DNA from: Stieleria tagensis
GTDB lineage: Bacteria > Planctomycetota > Planctomycetia > Pirellulales > Pirellulaceae
Direction: 5' to 3'
DNA: 51,790 bases
Assembly: GCF_024129865.1 (NCBI RefSeq)
Contig: NZ_JAMYFE010000093.1
Coordinates: forward strand, 1 to 51,790
This document shows positions 27,101-34,939 of this stretch, in pieces (positions within the stretch are counted from its first letter, which is position 1; every line of letters starts with the position of its first letter). Position numbers and translations under genes: made by a program. The notes under the pieces are model-generated. The model had not been told where the DNA came from. It made no database searches and saw nothing but the letters and a program-made list of their open reading frames with translations.

Positions 27101-28326
27101 GATTGCGGACCGGTCGGTTGTGGCAGTCCCGCCAACTCGGCAAGCGTCGGGAAAATATCGACGCTCTCAGCGAGTTGTCCGGTGGATTGATTCGGTTGCA
27201 CCAAACCTGGCGCCACAAACAGAATCGGGATCCGATTGGCCTGTTCATAATTCGTGTGCTTGGTCCAGATCCCTAAATCGCCGAGATGGAATCCATGGTC
27301 GCCCCACAGCACGATGATCGTGTCGTCGGCAAGCCCTAACCGATCAAGCGCATCGATGACCTTGCCGATCTGGGCGTCGACATAGCTGGTGCTGGCATAA
27401 TAACCGTGGATCAGATTTCGTTTCAGTTGGTCTGAATATGCCGCGTCACGATCCTCCGGCACTGGTTTGTAATTCGTGATCTCTCCGCCACGCTTGCCAG
27501 CGACCGCTGGTGAATCTTGCGGCAGCGATTCGTGCTGCGGCATCGGCAATGCTTGGGGATCGTACAGATCCCAATACTTTTTGGGTGCGCTAAACGGCAG
27601 GTGCGGCCTGGCAAATCCGGCGGCGATAAAAAACGGAGTCCCTGCGGAATCGCGGCGTTGCTTGGCGGCGGTCAAGCGGCGAATCGTTTCCGCAGCGACC
27701 CGACCGTCGGCGTAGGCTTCGTCCTGGACAGCGGGCGATTCAAACGCCGCGCCACGAGGCAGCGATCGAATTCGGTCGAGTTGCTGGTTGGTGAAGTACG
27801 CTTCTTCACGCGTGAGTTTTCCGCCGTCGGTGCTTTTCGGATCCACATACTCGATCACTTTCTCTTTGAAGTGCGGCACCGAGAACGACTGCGGATCGCC
27901 GTGGTTGCCATGACCGATATGGAAAATTTTCCCTAGCGATTCGGTGCGGTATCCATGCGCGGCAAAGTGCTGGGGCAGGGTCACGGCGTCGGGCATGATC
28001 TGCCGAAGTTCACTACCAAGTCCGTACAACCCGGTCGATGTGGAATGGGACCCCAGCATCAACGTGAAACGCGACGGTGCGCAAACGGCCTGGTTGCAAT
28101 ACGCAGCATCAAACCGCATCCCTCGCGCGGCCAATCCGTCCAAATGAGGCGTTTGTGCCACCGGGTCGCCGTAGCAACCAAGCACCGGTTTCAAATCATC
28201 AACCAAAATCAACAGCACATTCGGTCGCTCCGGATCCGCCGCTGCAGATGGCAGCGGACTGAGGGAAATCCATGACGCAATAAAGCCGAGCAACGGTAGC
28301 CAACGCGAGAAGGGGGAATTGGTCAT
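24181..28326 (-). CDS. Secreted sulfatase - GH5-like - GH43-like fusion protein
   Basis: One uninterrupted frame of 1381 residues. A signal peptide (1-30, ending SAAA) leads into an S1 sulfatase (about 34-500) with the formylglycine motif C82-A-P-S-R and metal-site sequence W-G-D343-H344-G, closest to iduronate-2-sulfatase-like members. Residues 520-650 look like a LamG-type beta-sandwich. A TIM-barrel glycosidase domain (about 670-1000) has F-N-E833-P and C-T-E936-Y-M as acid/base and nucleophile candidates, as in GH5-type clan A. The C-terminal part (about 1045-1370) looks like a GH43-type five-bladed propeller with R-D1056-P, H-D1195-P-S-M and H-E1244-G as the catalytic triad. All three sites look intact. 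It probably desulfates and cleaves a sulfated algal glycan outside the cytoplasm; substrate unknown. Confidence 0.88.
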   Translation of the reverse strand: MTNSPFSRWLPLLGFIASWISLSPLPSAAADPERPNVLLILVDDLKPVLGCYGDPVAQTPHLDGLAARGMRFDAAYCNQAVCAPSRFTLMLGSHSTSTGLYGLGSELRQIMPDAVTLPQHFAAHGYRTESLGKIFHIGHGNHGDPQSFSVPHFKEKVIEYVDPKSTDGGKLTREEAYFTNQQLDRIRSLPRGAAFESPAVQDEAYADGRVAAETIRRLTAAKQRRDSAGTPFFIAAGFARPHLPFSAPKKYWDLYDPQALPMPQHESLPQDSPAVAGKRGGEITNYKPVPEDRDAAYSDQLKRNLIHGYYASTSYVDAQIGKVIDALDRLGLADDTIIVLWGDHGFHLGDLGIWTKHTNYEQANRIPILFVAPGLVQPNQSTGQLAESVDIFPTLAELAGLPQPTGPQSIDGVSLVSVLKDPLARVRDHAYHAYPKQTLGRAIRTERYRMVQWKKPGDDESKSQYELYDYQSDPLESTNVAASQPEVLAKLKAILADYPEAESGGRWKVAKQTPAAIPTPQIANRSIQIEATIKGPKPSGVVLAQGGRERGYALHLVDSKPVFDVRRGGQVTRLQSNIRISGKTRLLASLDRDLMRLSINGGKPIETTSPGLISGQPKDGLSIGFDDLSAAGDYEGPNEFSATIVDYKVTTGPEVAAPIVSFASRPGRWTADRANDWYDKIQWPIGANYVPSSAINQLEMWQADTFDPETIDRELGWAAGIGMNTMRVFLHDIAWQQDPDGFLKRVDQYLEIADRHGIRTMFVFFDGVWHPFPKAGKQPDPTPGRHNSGWVQSPGREILDDPAKQDQLKPYVQAVLRRYRDDPRVLVWDLFNEPNNPNRNSYGSAGSKQELDETVKEQRALELMEKTFGWARQIDPSQPLTVGVWKGDYLNQPTPYQRACIENSDVISFHTYDAPKRAGELVQGLLQMKRPLLCTEYMARGNNSTFAGVLPIFHQHRVAAYNWGFVNGRSQTIYPWDSWKQAYDKEPDPWFHDIFDRDGTAYDPAETRLIRRHAAQPPTKPSKPPEVDGAMSPAEIKAGLASHDRALFIKQGWIRDPYLVGGPDGWYYLTGTTPNPGDPREQTDPYNTGLGPLSLVGSVARVWKSKDLIQWQSLDAPFTMQDGIWAKVKPGAFESTPQDQWFLWAPELHWLGDRWALVHTSPSPVKGANLSLTAGDQVAGPWSNPMGQAIGKRHDPSMFKDDDGTWWLIWGATQIAPIKADFSGLAAKPVAIKPSGDTDTMGHEGCLIQKIHGKYVLFGTGWSTAGMRRGSYNLYYATADKITGPYSERKFAGRFLGHGTPFQDDQGRWWCTAFFNANVPPLDANGIESRDLSQTAQTINRRGTTIVPLDVHLQDDGELYIRAKDPAYATPGPDEAQSFQD

Positions 28327-28643
28327 GAGTGCCCAATGCTAGGAGGAGGCTGGGTTTTTAAGACGGTAGGGATTCACAGATGCCAGACCGACCGGAGGGA
28401 GAGGAACTGTCTATTACAGCCCAGTCGAAGGTACCACGCCATGCAATCAGTCGTCACGATCATGCGTTTTTTTCCCAAGAAGCGTTCTCGTAGCGGATCC
28501 CGCCAGGGTGCCGACCGATTGGATTTCAGCAAATCTGAACCGTGGCCGGCCCAGCTACGCCTGACAACCTGTACGATGGATCACACCCTGGCAGCGTCGA
28601 ACCACTCCACCCACCATTTCCTCCTGCCTTTGAATCTGAAACG
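28327..28643. other. Divergent promoter region, no gene seen
   Basis: This 317-bp region lies between the sulfatase fusion (minus) and the small secreted-protein gene (plus), so it should hold both promoters. A reading frame is open across much of it, but its translation is Arg/His-rich and not protein-like. I see no clear promoter hexamers or hairpins. Confidence 0.35.
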
Positions 28644-29471
28644 ATGAAACGACTGCTGACGACCGCTTTTGCCTCGTTGATCATTGTCCATTGCACAATG
28701 GGCCAAGAACCTACCGAGACCGCGGCGGCCCCAGATCCCAAAAGCGATCGTTTGTTTGATCGCTTTGATGAAACCGCGCGCTCATTGGAAATGGCGACCG
28801 CAGCCGATGACAAAAAATTTGTCGCGTCGGAATCACCGCTGTTCCGATTCAGTAGCGAAGGGACGGTGTTTGGCGGAGTCTATCTATGGAAGGACGCGTC
28901 CAAACGAATGGCCGTGATCGGCACGATCGGTTCGATTCCGATCAATGGCAATGACGTCGAATTTGTTGAATTGCACCTGCTGAAACCGCAGCGATTGAAA
29001 CCGGTCACTCTAATGGGCGGCAAACGCTGGGATCCCGACGTGACTCCCTTGCAGTTCCGCGATCTCCCCCAATCTCCCAAGGTCGCTGAATCCGCCTCGT
29101 CACGTCTGGTGCAATTGCGTGCGATCGCCAGACAGTTTAGCGCCGACATGATCGAAGGCGAACAAACCAACTCGTTGCGTTTGCTCCCTCAGCCCCTGTT
29201 TCGCTACCCCGATTCGACCAAGCAGCACGACGGCGCGCTGTTCGCATTTGTTTGGGACAAAGGCACCGACCCGGAATTGATCCTGCGAATCGAATCGACC
29301 GAAGACGACGGACAACTGGTTTGGAAATACCAACCCATCCGATTCACTTGGCGCGAATTAAAATTGCGCCACAGCGGTGACGACGTCTGGAGCGTCGACG
29401 AATTCCTGGAACGCAACAACGCCCAACAGATCACACCCTATCTGACCGGACTGACCCAAGTGATTCCGTAG
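28644..29471 (+). CDS. Small secreted protein, planctomycete-type paralogue A
   Basis: The 275-residue protein has an N-terminal signal peptide (MKRLLTTAFASLIIVHC, cut near MGQ). I do not recognise the family. Its middle part, SLRLLPQPLFRYPDS followed by GALFAFVWDKGTDPELILRIES, matches the protein at 34940-35818 (PLRLLSRPLYRY, then GAVYGFVDATDPEMLLVIEA), so the two are paralogues. Both have a W-containing tail about 40 residues later. The ATG at 28644 was chosen because it gives the signal peptide; the frame is open further upstream. It sits between two multi-domain sulfatase genes and probably acts outside the cytoplasm. A possible binding or enzyme function is unknown. Confidence 0.75.
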   Translation: MKRLLTTAFASLIIVHCTMGQEPTETAAAPDPKSDRLFDRFDETARSLEMATAADDKKFVASESPLFRFSSEGTVFGGVYLWKDASKRMAVIGTIGSIPINGNDVEFVELHLLKPQRLKPVTLMGGKRWDPDVTPLQFRDLPQSPKVAESASSRLVQLRAIARQFSADMIEGEQTNSLRLLPQPLFRYPDSTKQHDGALFAFVWDKGTDPELILRIESTEDDGQLVWKYQPIRFTWRELKLRHSGDDVWSVDEFLERNNAQQITPYLTGLTQVIP

Positions 29472-29544
29472 TGGTTATGATTTGGTGATCGATACTGGAT
29501 GCATTTGTTTTGAAGCCAGCGCTTTTGCGTGGGCATAGGTTTTT

Positions 29545-29609
29545 GGTAACCCGACGCCTCAGCGAGGGATCCCGTTAACATCCTAAATCCCTCGCTGACG
29601 CGTCGGGTT
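29545..29609. repeat. REP-like palindrome, copy E
   Basis: The arms at 29545-29570 and 29587-29609 are inverted copies with one mismatch in the 23-nt core. A wider symmetry is visible: TGTTTTGAAG near 29506 and CGTCAAAACA near 29625 are near-complementary. So the full element is about 130 bp and fills most of the gap between the small secreted protein (ends 29471) and the sulfatase-esterase gene (starts 29679). Confidence 0.9.
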
Positions 29610-29678
29610 GTGATGAAAAACGCAACGTCAAAACACATTTGCCCGCTCTCTCCCCCTCCCACCTGCTCTTGATACACA

Positions 29679-31952
29679 ATGCGCAAACTGACCGTCTTAT
29701 GCGTCATGCTGGCCTTGTTCGGCAAGTCGATGACCCACGCTGCCGATCGCCCGAACGTGTTGCTGCTGTGCATCGATGACCTTCGGCCGGAACTAAACTG
29801 TTTCGACAAATCGTATATCCAATCACCGAACATCGATCAGCTCGCTGCCGACGGCCGCGCCTTTCACCGGCACTACGTGCAAGCACCCACCTGTGGCGCA
29901 TCACGTTACGCCTTGCTGACGGGGATGTATGGACCGGCGGGCAACGGGGCCTTGTTTGATCGTGCCAAACAAATTGACAAGGACCCGGATTCGGTCCCGC
30001 TCAGCATGCCCGGTTGGTTTCGCAAGCATGGCTACACAACGGTATCGGTGGGCAAGGTTTCTCATCACCCGGGTGGACGCGGCGGGGCGGATTGGGACGA
30101 TGAATCGATCCCCGAAATGCCTGATTCCTGGGACCGTCATTTGATGCCGACCGGCCCCTGGCAGCACCCACGTGGCGCGATGCACGGCTTGGCCAACGGC
30201 GAGATCCGTAGCGATGCCAAGCAAATGGATGTGTTCCAATCCACACCGGGCGACGACACGATCTATCCCGACGGATTGACCACCGACGAGGCCTTGCGGC
30301 AATTGGATCAGTTGAGTGGTGATGATCAACGACCCTATTTTTTGGCCGTTGGCATCATCCGACCTCACCTGCCATTTGGCGCCCCAGCGAACTACATGCC
30401 GCCCTACACCGATGTTCGGCTTCCCGCGATCCCGCATCCACAAAAACCGGACGGTCAAACGACTTGGCACCGCTCCGGCGAATTCATGAAGTACAACCGC
30501 TGGGGCAAGGACCCCAACAATGATCCCGAGTTCGCCACGGCGGTCCGCAAACACTACGCCGCCTGTGTCAGCTATGCCGACGCTCAGGTCGGCCGCATTC
30601 TCCAGCAACTGGAACAGTCCGGCCAATCTGACAACACCATCGTGGTGCTGTGGGGCGATCACGGCTGGCACCTCGGCGAACACGCGATCTGGGGCAAACA
30701 TGCCCTGTTTGAAGAATCCCTCCGTTCGCCGTTGATCATCCGACACCCAAAAATTGCTCGCCCCGGAACCAAATCGGATGCCGTCGTGGAGACCATCGAC
30801 GTGTTCCCCACCCTATGCGAACTGGCCGAAGTTCCCAAACCAAAATTCTTACACGGTGCTTCGCTACAACCGATTTTGAACGATCCTGAAACCGAGGGTG
30901 ATGTGGCGATCAGTTACAAATCCGGCGCAGACACGATTCGAACGTCGACCCACCGACTGGTCAAACACAAGAACGGATTCATCGAACTGTATGATCACCG
31001 TGACGAAGCGGGTGAAACCAGAAACATCGCGGCGTCGAAACAGCAAACTGTCACCGACCTGACGGAGAAACTGGAATCACGACTGAAGTCGCCAACCGAA
31101 AAACGCAAGCGATTCCCCAAACCGTTTGCCTGGATCAACCAGATGCCCAAACACGAGCTCGCCGATCTGCATCAGAAGACGTTCTCAAGCAAAATCGCCG
31201 GACAAGACGTTGGTTACATGGTCTTGCTGCCCGCCGGCTACGACGCGTCGAGTGATCGCTACCCGGTGGTCTACTACCTGCACGGTGGTCGCCCCGGTGA
31301 CGAAACCAAAAGCGTCAAACTGGCGGAGAAAATCGTGCACCTGCGACAGGAACATTCGATCGAGCCGATGATCTATGTGTTCCCCAACGGGGGACCGGTC
31401 AGCCATTACAACGTCCCCGATCGTGTCGGCATCCCTGGTCAACCCGATGCACGGGGCGCCGACGTATTCATCAAAGAATTGATTCCGCATATTGATGCAA
31501 CCTATCGAACCATCGCTGACCGCAGTGCACGAGGACTGGAAGGATTTTCCCAGGGCGGGCGGGCGACGATGCGATTGTCGCTGCGATACCCGGAACTCTT
31601 CTCCAGCGTCGCTGCCGGCGGCGGTGGCTATGCGACTGAAAAAAAGATCAGCGAATCGCCGGAGTCGGCTGAGTCCGAGTCGTTGCGGTTTGCCAAAGGT
31701 GACAACACCTGGGATCTGGCCCAAGCCTATGACGCCGATCCGGACGCACCCGAATTGGAATTGATGGTCTATGTCGGCACCAAAGGATTCAACTACGAAA
31801 ACAATTTGCAGTACATGCAATTCTTGAAACAGCTCGGCATCCAACATCAATCACTGATCGTTCCCGATGTACCCCACTCGGCAGTCGAAATCTACGAGCA
31901 ACAAGGGGCAACGATCATGAAGTTCCACCAGCGGAATCTCACGTCACAGTAG
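29679..31952 (+). CDS. Secreted sulfatase-esterase fusion protein
   Basis: The 757-residue protein has a signal peptide (1-21) and an S1 sulfatase domain (about 24-465). The formylglycine site reads C72-G-A-S-R, the C-x-A-x-R variant, and the metal/active-site segment is W-G-D327-H328-G. A second domain (about 500-750) resembles esterase D/feruloyl-esterase-like alpha/beta hydrolases, with VVYYLHGG, the nucleophile G-F-S624-Q-G and a His at 733 (V-P-H-S). Both active sites look intact. The enzyme could remove sulfate and acyl (acetyl or feruloyl-type) groups from the same glycan. It follows the small secreted protein by 207 bp, with a REP-like element between, so a separate promoter is possible. 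Confidence 0.9.
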   Translation: MRKLTVLCVMLALFGKSMTHAADRPNVLLLCIDDLRPELNCFDKSYIQSPNIDQLAADGRAFHRHYVQAPTCGASRYALLTGMYGPAGNGALFDRAKQIDKDPDSVPLSMPGWFRKHGYTTVSVGKVSHHPGGRGGADWDDESIPEMPDSWDRHLMPTGPWQHPRGAMHGLANGEIRSDAKQMDVFQSTPGDDTIYPDGLTTDEALRQLDQLSGDDQRPYFLAVGIIRPHLPFGAPANYMPPYTDVRLPAIPHPQKPDGQTTWHRSGEFMKYNRWGKDPNNDPEFATAVRKHYAACVSYADAQVGRILQQLEQSGQSDNTIVVLWGDHGWHLGEHAIWGKHALFEESLRSPLIIRHPKIARPGTKSDAVVETIDVFPTLCELAEVPKPKFLHGASLQPILNDPETEGDVAISYKSGADTIRTSTHRLVKHKNGFIELYDHRDEAGETRNIAASKQQTVTDLTEKLESRLKSPTEKRKRFPKPFAWINQMPKHELADLHQKTFSSKIAGQDVGYMVLLPAGYDASSDRYPVVYYLHGGRPGDETKSVKLAEKIVHLRQEHSIEPMIYVFPNGGPVSHYNVPDRVGIPGQPDARGADVFIKELIPHIDATYRTIADRSARGLEGFSQGGRATMRLSLRYPELFSSVAAGGGGYATEKKISESPESAESESLRFAKGDNTWDLAQAYDADPDAPELELMVYVGTKGFNYENNLQYMQFLKQLGIQHQSLIVPDVPHSAVEIYEQQGATIMKFHQRNLTSQ

Positions 31953-32020
31953 ACGTTCATCAGTCACCGTTGGCGTTCACGATTCAGCGTGTTACCAGTG
32001 CATTCACTTGCTGCCCCGGA

Positions 32021-33982
32021 CTATTGCGACAGGCGTTGGGCGAGTTGTTGAAACTGGGCGGCCAGTTGTGGATCAACCGATTGGTACAGCCGCGCCAGTG
32101 ACGCGTAGGGTTTGACGTAAGACGGATCCAACTCAATCGCAGCGCGCAATGCGGCTTCGGTTTTCCCCATTTGACGCAGTGGAAAATAACACAATGCCAG
32201 GTTGTACCAGTCCCGCGCATCCCGGCGAATCCCAGTCAGTTCCTCGTACAGTGGAACCGCTTGATCAAACGATTGGTCGATCATCATCTTGTCGGCCAAC
32301 GTTTCCAGCGCGGCCTGGCGGATTTTGCTCGGACCTGTTTCCACTCGCAATGCTTTGACCGCATAAAAATGCGACAGGTCACGCTCGCGTTTCAGTTGGA
32401 CAGGGTCCACCGCGTTCGGATTGCCAACGCTGTTTGCATCGGCACGTCGTCGATACACATCGGCCAACAACCCCAACAATTCGGCATCCTTGTCATTGAC
32501 CAAATCAACCAACCGAGATTCATCAAATTGGCGGACCGGTTCGGGATCTCCCTCGATGGATCTCAGGATCGACCAACTGGCTGCGGCGATCGCATCGCGG
32601 CGCTGCAGATCTTGATCGGTTAACGGAATCGGCTGTAGCGCCACGCGTCGCATCGCTGCGTCGTCATCGACATCAGATTCATCCAGGGGTTCAACCGAGG
32701 GGTCGTCTAAATAGATGGCGATGCGATGATTGGTCACACTGGCATGCGGAACCTCGCTGGGCGAACGAGGCATATGGCATGCGGTGCATGCATCGCCGTT
32801 GGTTTGTTGACGCTGGTGAATCGGCTGCGAACAACCTTGGTCGGCATGACAGTCCAAACAAACCTTGCGAAATGCAGTCAGTTGATCAGCCGGCGGCTGG
32901 GAAGCGTGGGGATCATGACAGGACACACAACTCAATGTTTCGCTCTGCAGATAACATTCGCTTTGCCACATCTGATCAAAGTGATTGGAGAACGTTTTTT
33001 GCGGCTGACCGGTTCCAATTGCTTTGTACGCCAAACTGTTGTGAACCAATTCCTCACCGGGATGGAAATCCCAAACGGTTTGCCCCTCTGCTTGGACGAC
33101 GACATCCGAATCCAAATGGCACTGCGCACAGATCGACTCGCTGCGACGGCGATCAAGTTTGGACGGATTGACGATTTTTGAATCACCGACCTCGGCGTCG
33201 GCGCCCTGTTGCGAGGCCTGGCGATAGATCGCGGTATGTTCCGCCCCCTGGCCGTGACATCGTTCACACCCAATCGCCAATTCATGAATCGTCGGTGTGT
33301 TCGGATTCTCATTCTCCAGTGACAGGATCCCGGCGTGGCAATACAGGCAACGATCGTCGATCACACGGTTGAATCCTCGCTGCCGTGGATTGTCATAACC
33401 TGGCGCGATTGCATAGCCGTCTTTGGCGGTGTACCAAGTCACCGGGGACTGCAACAGATAGTCCCCGTCGCGGACCAAGTAAGCTTTGGCGAACGCGCCG
33501 CTGCCCATCACATACTCGACGGGCCGTTCGGCGATCCGAAACGTGTCAGCGGTTTGCGGTGAGTCGCCGAAGTAGCGATCTTCACAGTGAACCACTTCTT
33601 GGCCGACTCGCTTGACCTGGTAACTGCGATGACTAGGCAGATGGTGAAACGCCAATCCGGTCGGCCCATCGTCGGCGGACGGCAGGTGCAGCGAGCGACT
33701 GTGATGGGTTTGTTTGTAACTGTCAAAACGCGCCGGATGACATTCAGCGCAGGTCGCGGTGCCCACAAACCCGCCGGGCAATGACTCGGCAGTCGTCACA
33801 ACAGAATCGTGTTCCCCAGCCGGCCCCGTCGCCGCATCAGCGTTGGACGAATCATTGGCTGCTGAAACACCGCTCTGCGGATCGGCCGCCGACGGTTCCT
33901 GGCGTGAACAGCCCGCCAGCAGCAGCACCCAAACGACATGGCAGGTCAGGCTGAAAAACGGATGTCGGAACAGGTCGAGCAT
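32021..33982 (-). CDS. Seven-heme c-type cytochrome lipoprotein with TPR tail
   Basis: The 653-residue protein starts with a lipoprotein signal (V-L-L-L-A-G-C25). Seven C-x2-C-H heme-binding motifs follow at about residues 78, 212, 239, 285, 352, 375 and 399, as in cytochrome c554/multiheme families. The C-terminal 200 residues are helical and TPR-like (DWYNLALCYFPLRQMGKTEAALRAAIELDPSYVKPY in part). It is probably anchored to the outer face of a membrane in the periplasm and may carry or store electrons. The substrate or partner is not evident. It ends convergently with the sulfatase-esterase gene, 68 bp away. Confidence 0.88.
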   Translation of the reverse strand: MLDLFRHPFFSLTCHVVWVLLLAGCSRQEPSAADPQSGVSAANDSSNADAATGPAGEHDSVVTTAESLPGGFVGTATCAECHPARFDSYKQTHHSRSLHLPSADDGPTGLAFHHLPSHRSYQVKRVGQEVVHCEDRYFGDSPQTADTFRIAERPVEYVMGSGAFAKAYLVRDGDYLLQSPVTWYTAKDGYAIAPGYDNPRQRGFNRVIDDRCLYCHAGILSLENENPNTPTIHELAIGCERCHGQGAEHTAIYRQASQQGADAEVGDSKIVNPSKLDRRRSESICAQCHLDSDVVVQAEGQTVWDFHPGEELVHNSLAYKAIGTGQPQKTFSNHFDQMWQSECYLQSETLSCVSCHDPHASQPPADQLTAFRKVCLDCHADQGCSQPIHQRQQTNGDACTACHMPRSPSEVPHASVTNHRIAIYLDDPSVEPLDESDVDDDAAMRRVALQPIPLTDQDLQRRDAIAAASWSILRSIEGDPEPVRQFDESRLVDLVNDKDAELLGLLADVYRRRADANSVGNPNAVDPVQLKRERDLSHFYAVKALRVETGPSKIRQAALETLADKMMIDQSFDQAVPLYEELTGIRRDARDWYNLALCYFPLRQMGKTEAALRAAIELDPSYVKPYASLARLYQSVDPQLAAQFQQLAQRLSQ

Positions 33983-34041
33983 TGGCAGGGGCGAGAGCGG
34001 GACGATCGAAAACAGACGTCATGACCGCTCATTGTAGGGCA

Positions 34042-34734
34042 TTATTCGAAATACGGATTGGTAAACCATGCCAGACCGACACCAAATTGCCAGTCGTTGG
34101 CGTCGCTTCCCTCGGTCGTCACCATGTAGCGACCATAACTGGTTAGCCGCACCGTGGGTGTCCACCAAAAATGCGCACCAAGCTCGGGGTAAACTGCCGC
34201 CAGGGCACCCGAAAACCGTTCTTCTTCTTCGCCGTATTCATCGATGAATCCATCGTCATCGTTGTCTTCCCAATCGTCGTCGGCGGCCACGGTTTCATCG
34301 GCAGCACCGGCGAACACCCCCAGTCCGACAAACGGTGCCAACCGCGTCGGCGATTGCAATCGCAAACCGGCATCGGCGCCGGTGAACCAGTCTTCCCCGT
34401 TGCCCATGCCCATCCAGGAAACACGGCCCGTCAAATAGCTGGTCAGATAGGCTTCGCCACCGACATCAACCGACAACAGCCCGTGGTCAGCGTCGCTGCG
34501 TTGGGCATAACCACCGGAGACGAACAGGCCGTTGGCGTCTTTTTGAAATCTCGCATCAGCCGCCTGCTTGGCTTTGCCCAGCAAGTCACTTTTGTCCGCA
34601 CCGTCGGCATATTTTTCGGCGTACTCCGGATCTTCCATCGCCCAACGAGACCGCAAAATCCCGGTTGGCAGCGCGCAGCCGCCTGCGCCAATCGTCATGA
34701 CAACGAACACGAACGTCTGGAAACGGCTTTCCAT
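34042..34734 (-). CDS. Lipoprotein with beta-strand character and Ca-binding-like loop
   Basis: This 230-residue protein has a lipoprotein-type N-terminus (FVFVVMTIGAGGC). Most of the remainder is short alternating strands, such as GGEAYLTSYLTGRVSWMG, resembling outer-membrane barrel proteins; the last residues are NPYFE. An acidic segment, D-N-D-D-D-G-F-I-D, fits the DxDxDGxxD calcium-binding pattern of EF-hand/TSP3 loops. I do not recognise a named family. The ATG at 34734 gives the lipoprotein signal. It ends 59 bp upstream of the start of the cytochrome gene and may share its transcript. Whether it is a true barrel or a globular beta protein is open. Confidence 0.65.
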   Translation of the reverse strand: MESRFQTFVFVVMTIGAGGCALPTGILRSRWAMEDPEYAEKYADGADKSDLLGKAKQAADARFQKDANGLFVSGGYAQRSDADHGLLSVDVGGEAYLTSYLTGRVSWMGMGNGEDWFTGADAGLRLQSPTRLAPFVGLGVFAGAADETVAADDDWEDNDDDGFIDEYGEEEERFSGALAAVYPELGAHFWWTPTVRLTSYGRYMVTTEGSDANDWQFGVGLAWFTNPYFE

Positions 34735-34820
34735 GAGCGAATTTTGCCGAGGACTGCGGATGGTAGCTCCGTCAGCCATAGCAAACTCGGAATCCCAATG
34801 TCAATCGCCATCAATCACGT

Positions 34821-34893
34821 TGGTGTGGAGGATTGATCCGACCAAGCACCACCGCGTCTGAATCCAATCCGGTCGGATCAATCCTTCACACCA
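34821..34893. repeat. Second-family long inverted repeat, copy 2
   Basis: The 23-nt arms at 34821-34843 and 34871-34893 pair with one mismatch around a 27-nt loop. The sequence shares TGGTGTGGAGGAT and ATCCGAC with copy 1 at 24092-24168. It is 46 bp after the stop of the secreted protein at 34940 (minus strand). Confidence 0.88.
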
Positions 34894-34939
34894 GCGCTCA
34901 CCGACAGGTTGCAACCGGCCGACAACATCAGTGCTGCAG

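Noticed and set aside
24181-28326. Sequencing frameshift or joined genes explaining the triple fusion
   Set aside because: The frame is continuous with plausible linkers between domains, and the last two domains have no signal peptide or start of their own.
28336-28647. Open frame of about 100 residues upstream of the small secreted protein
   Set aside because: Composition is unlike a protein (His, Arg and Ser rich), no start signal is evident, and it overlaps the start of the real gene.
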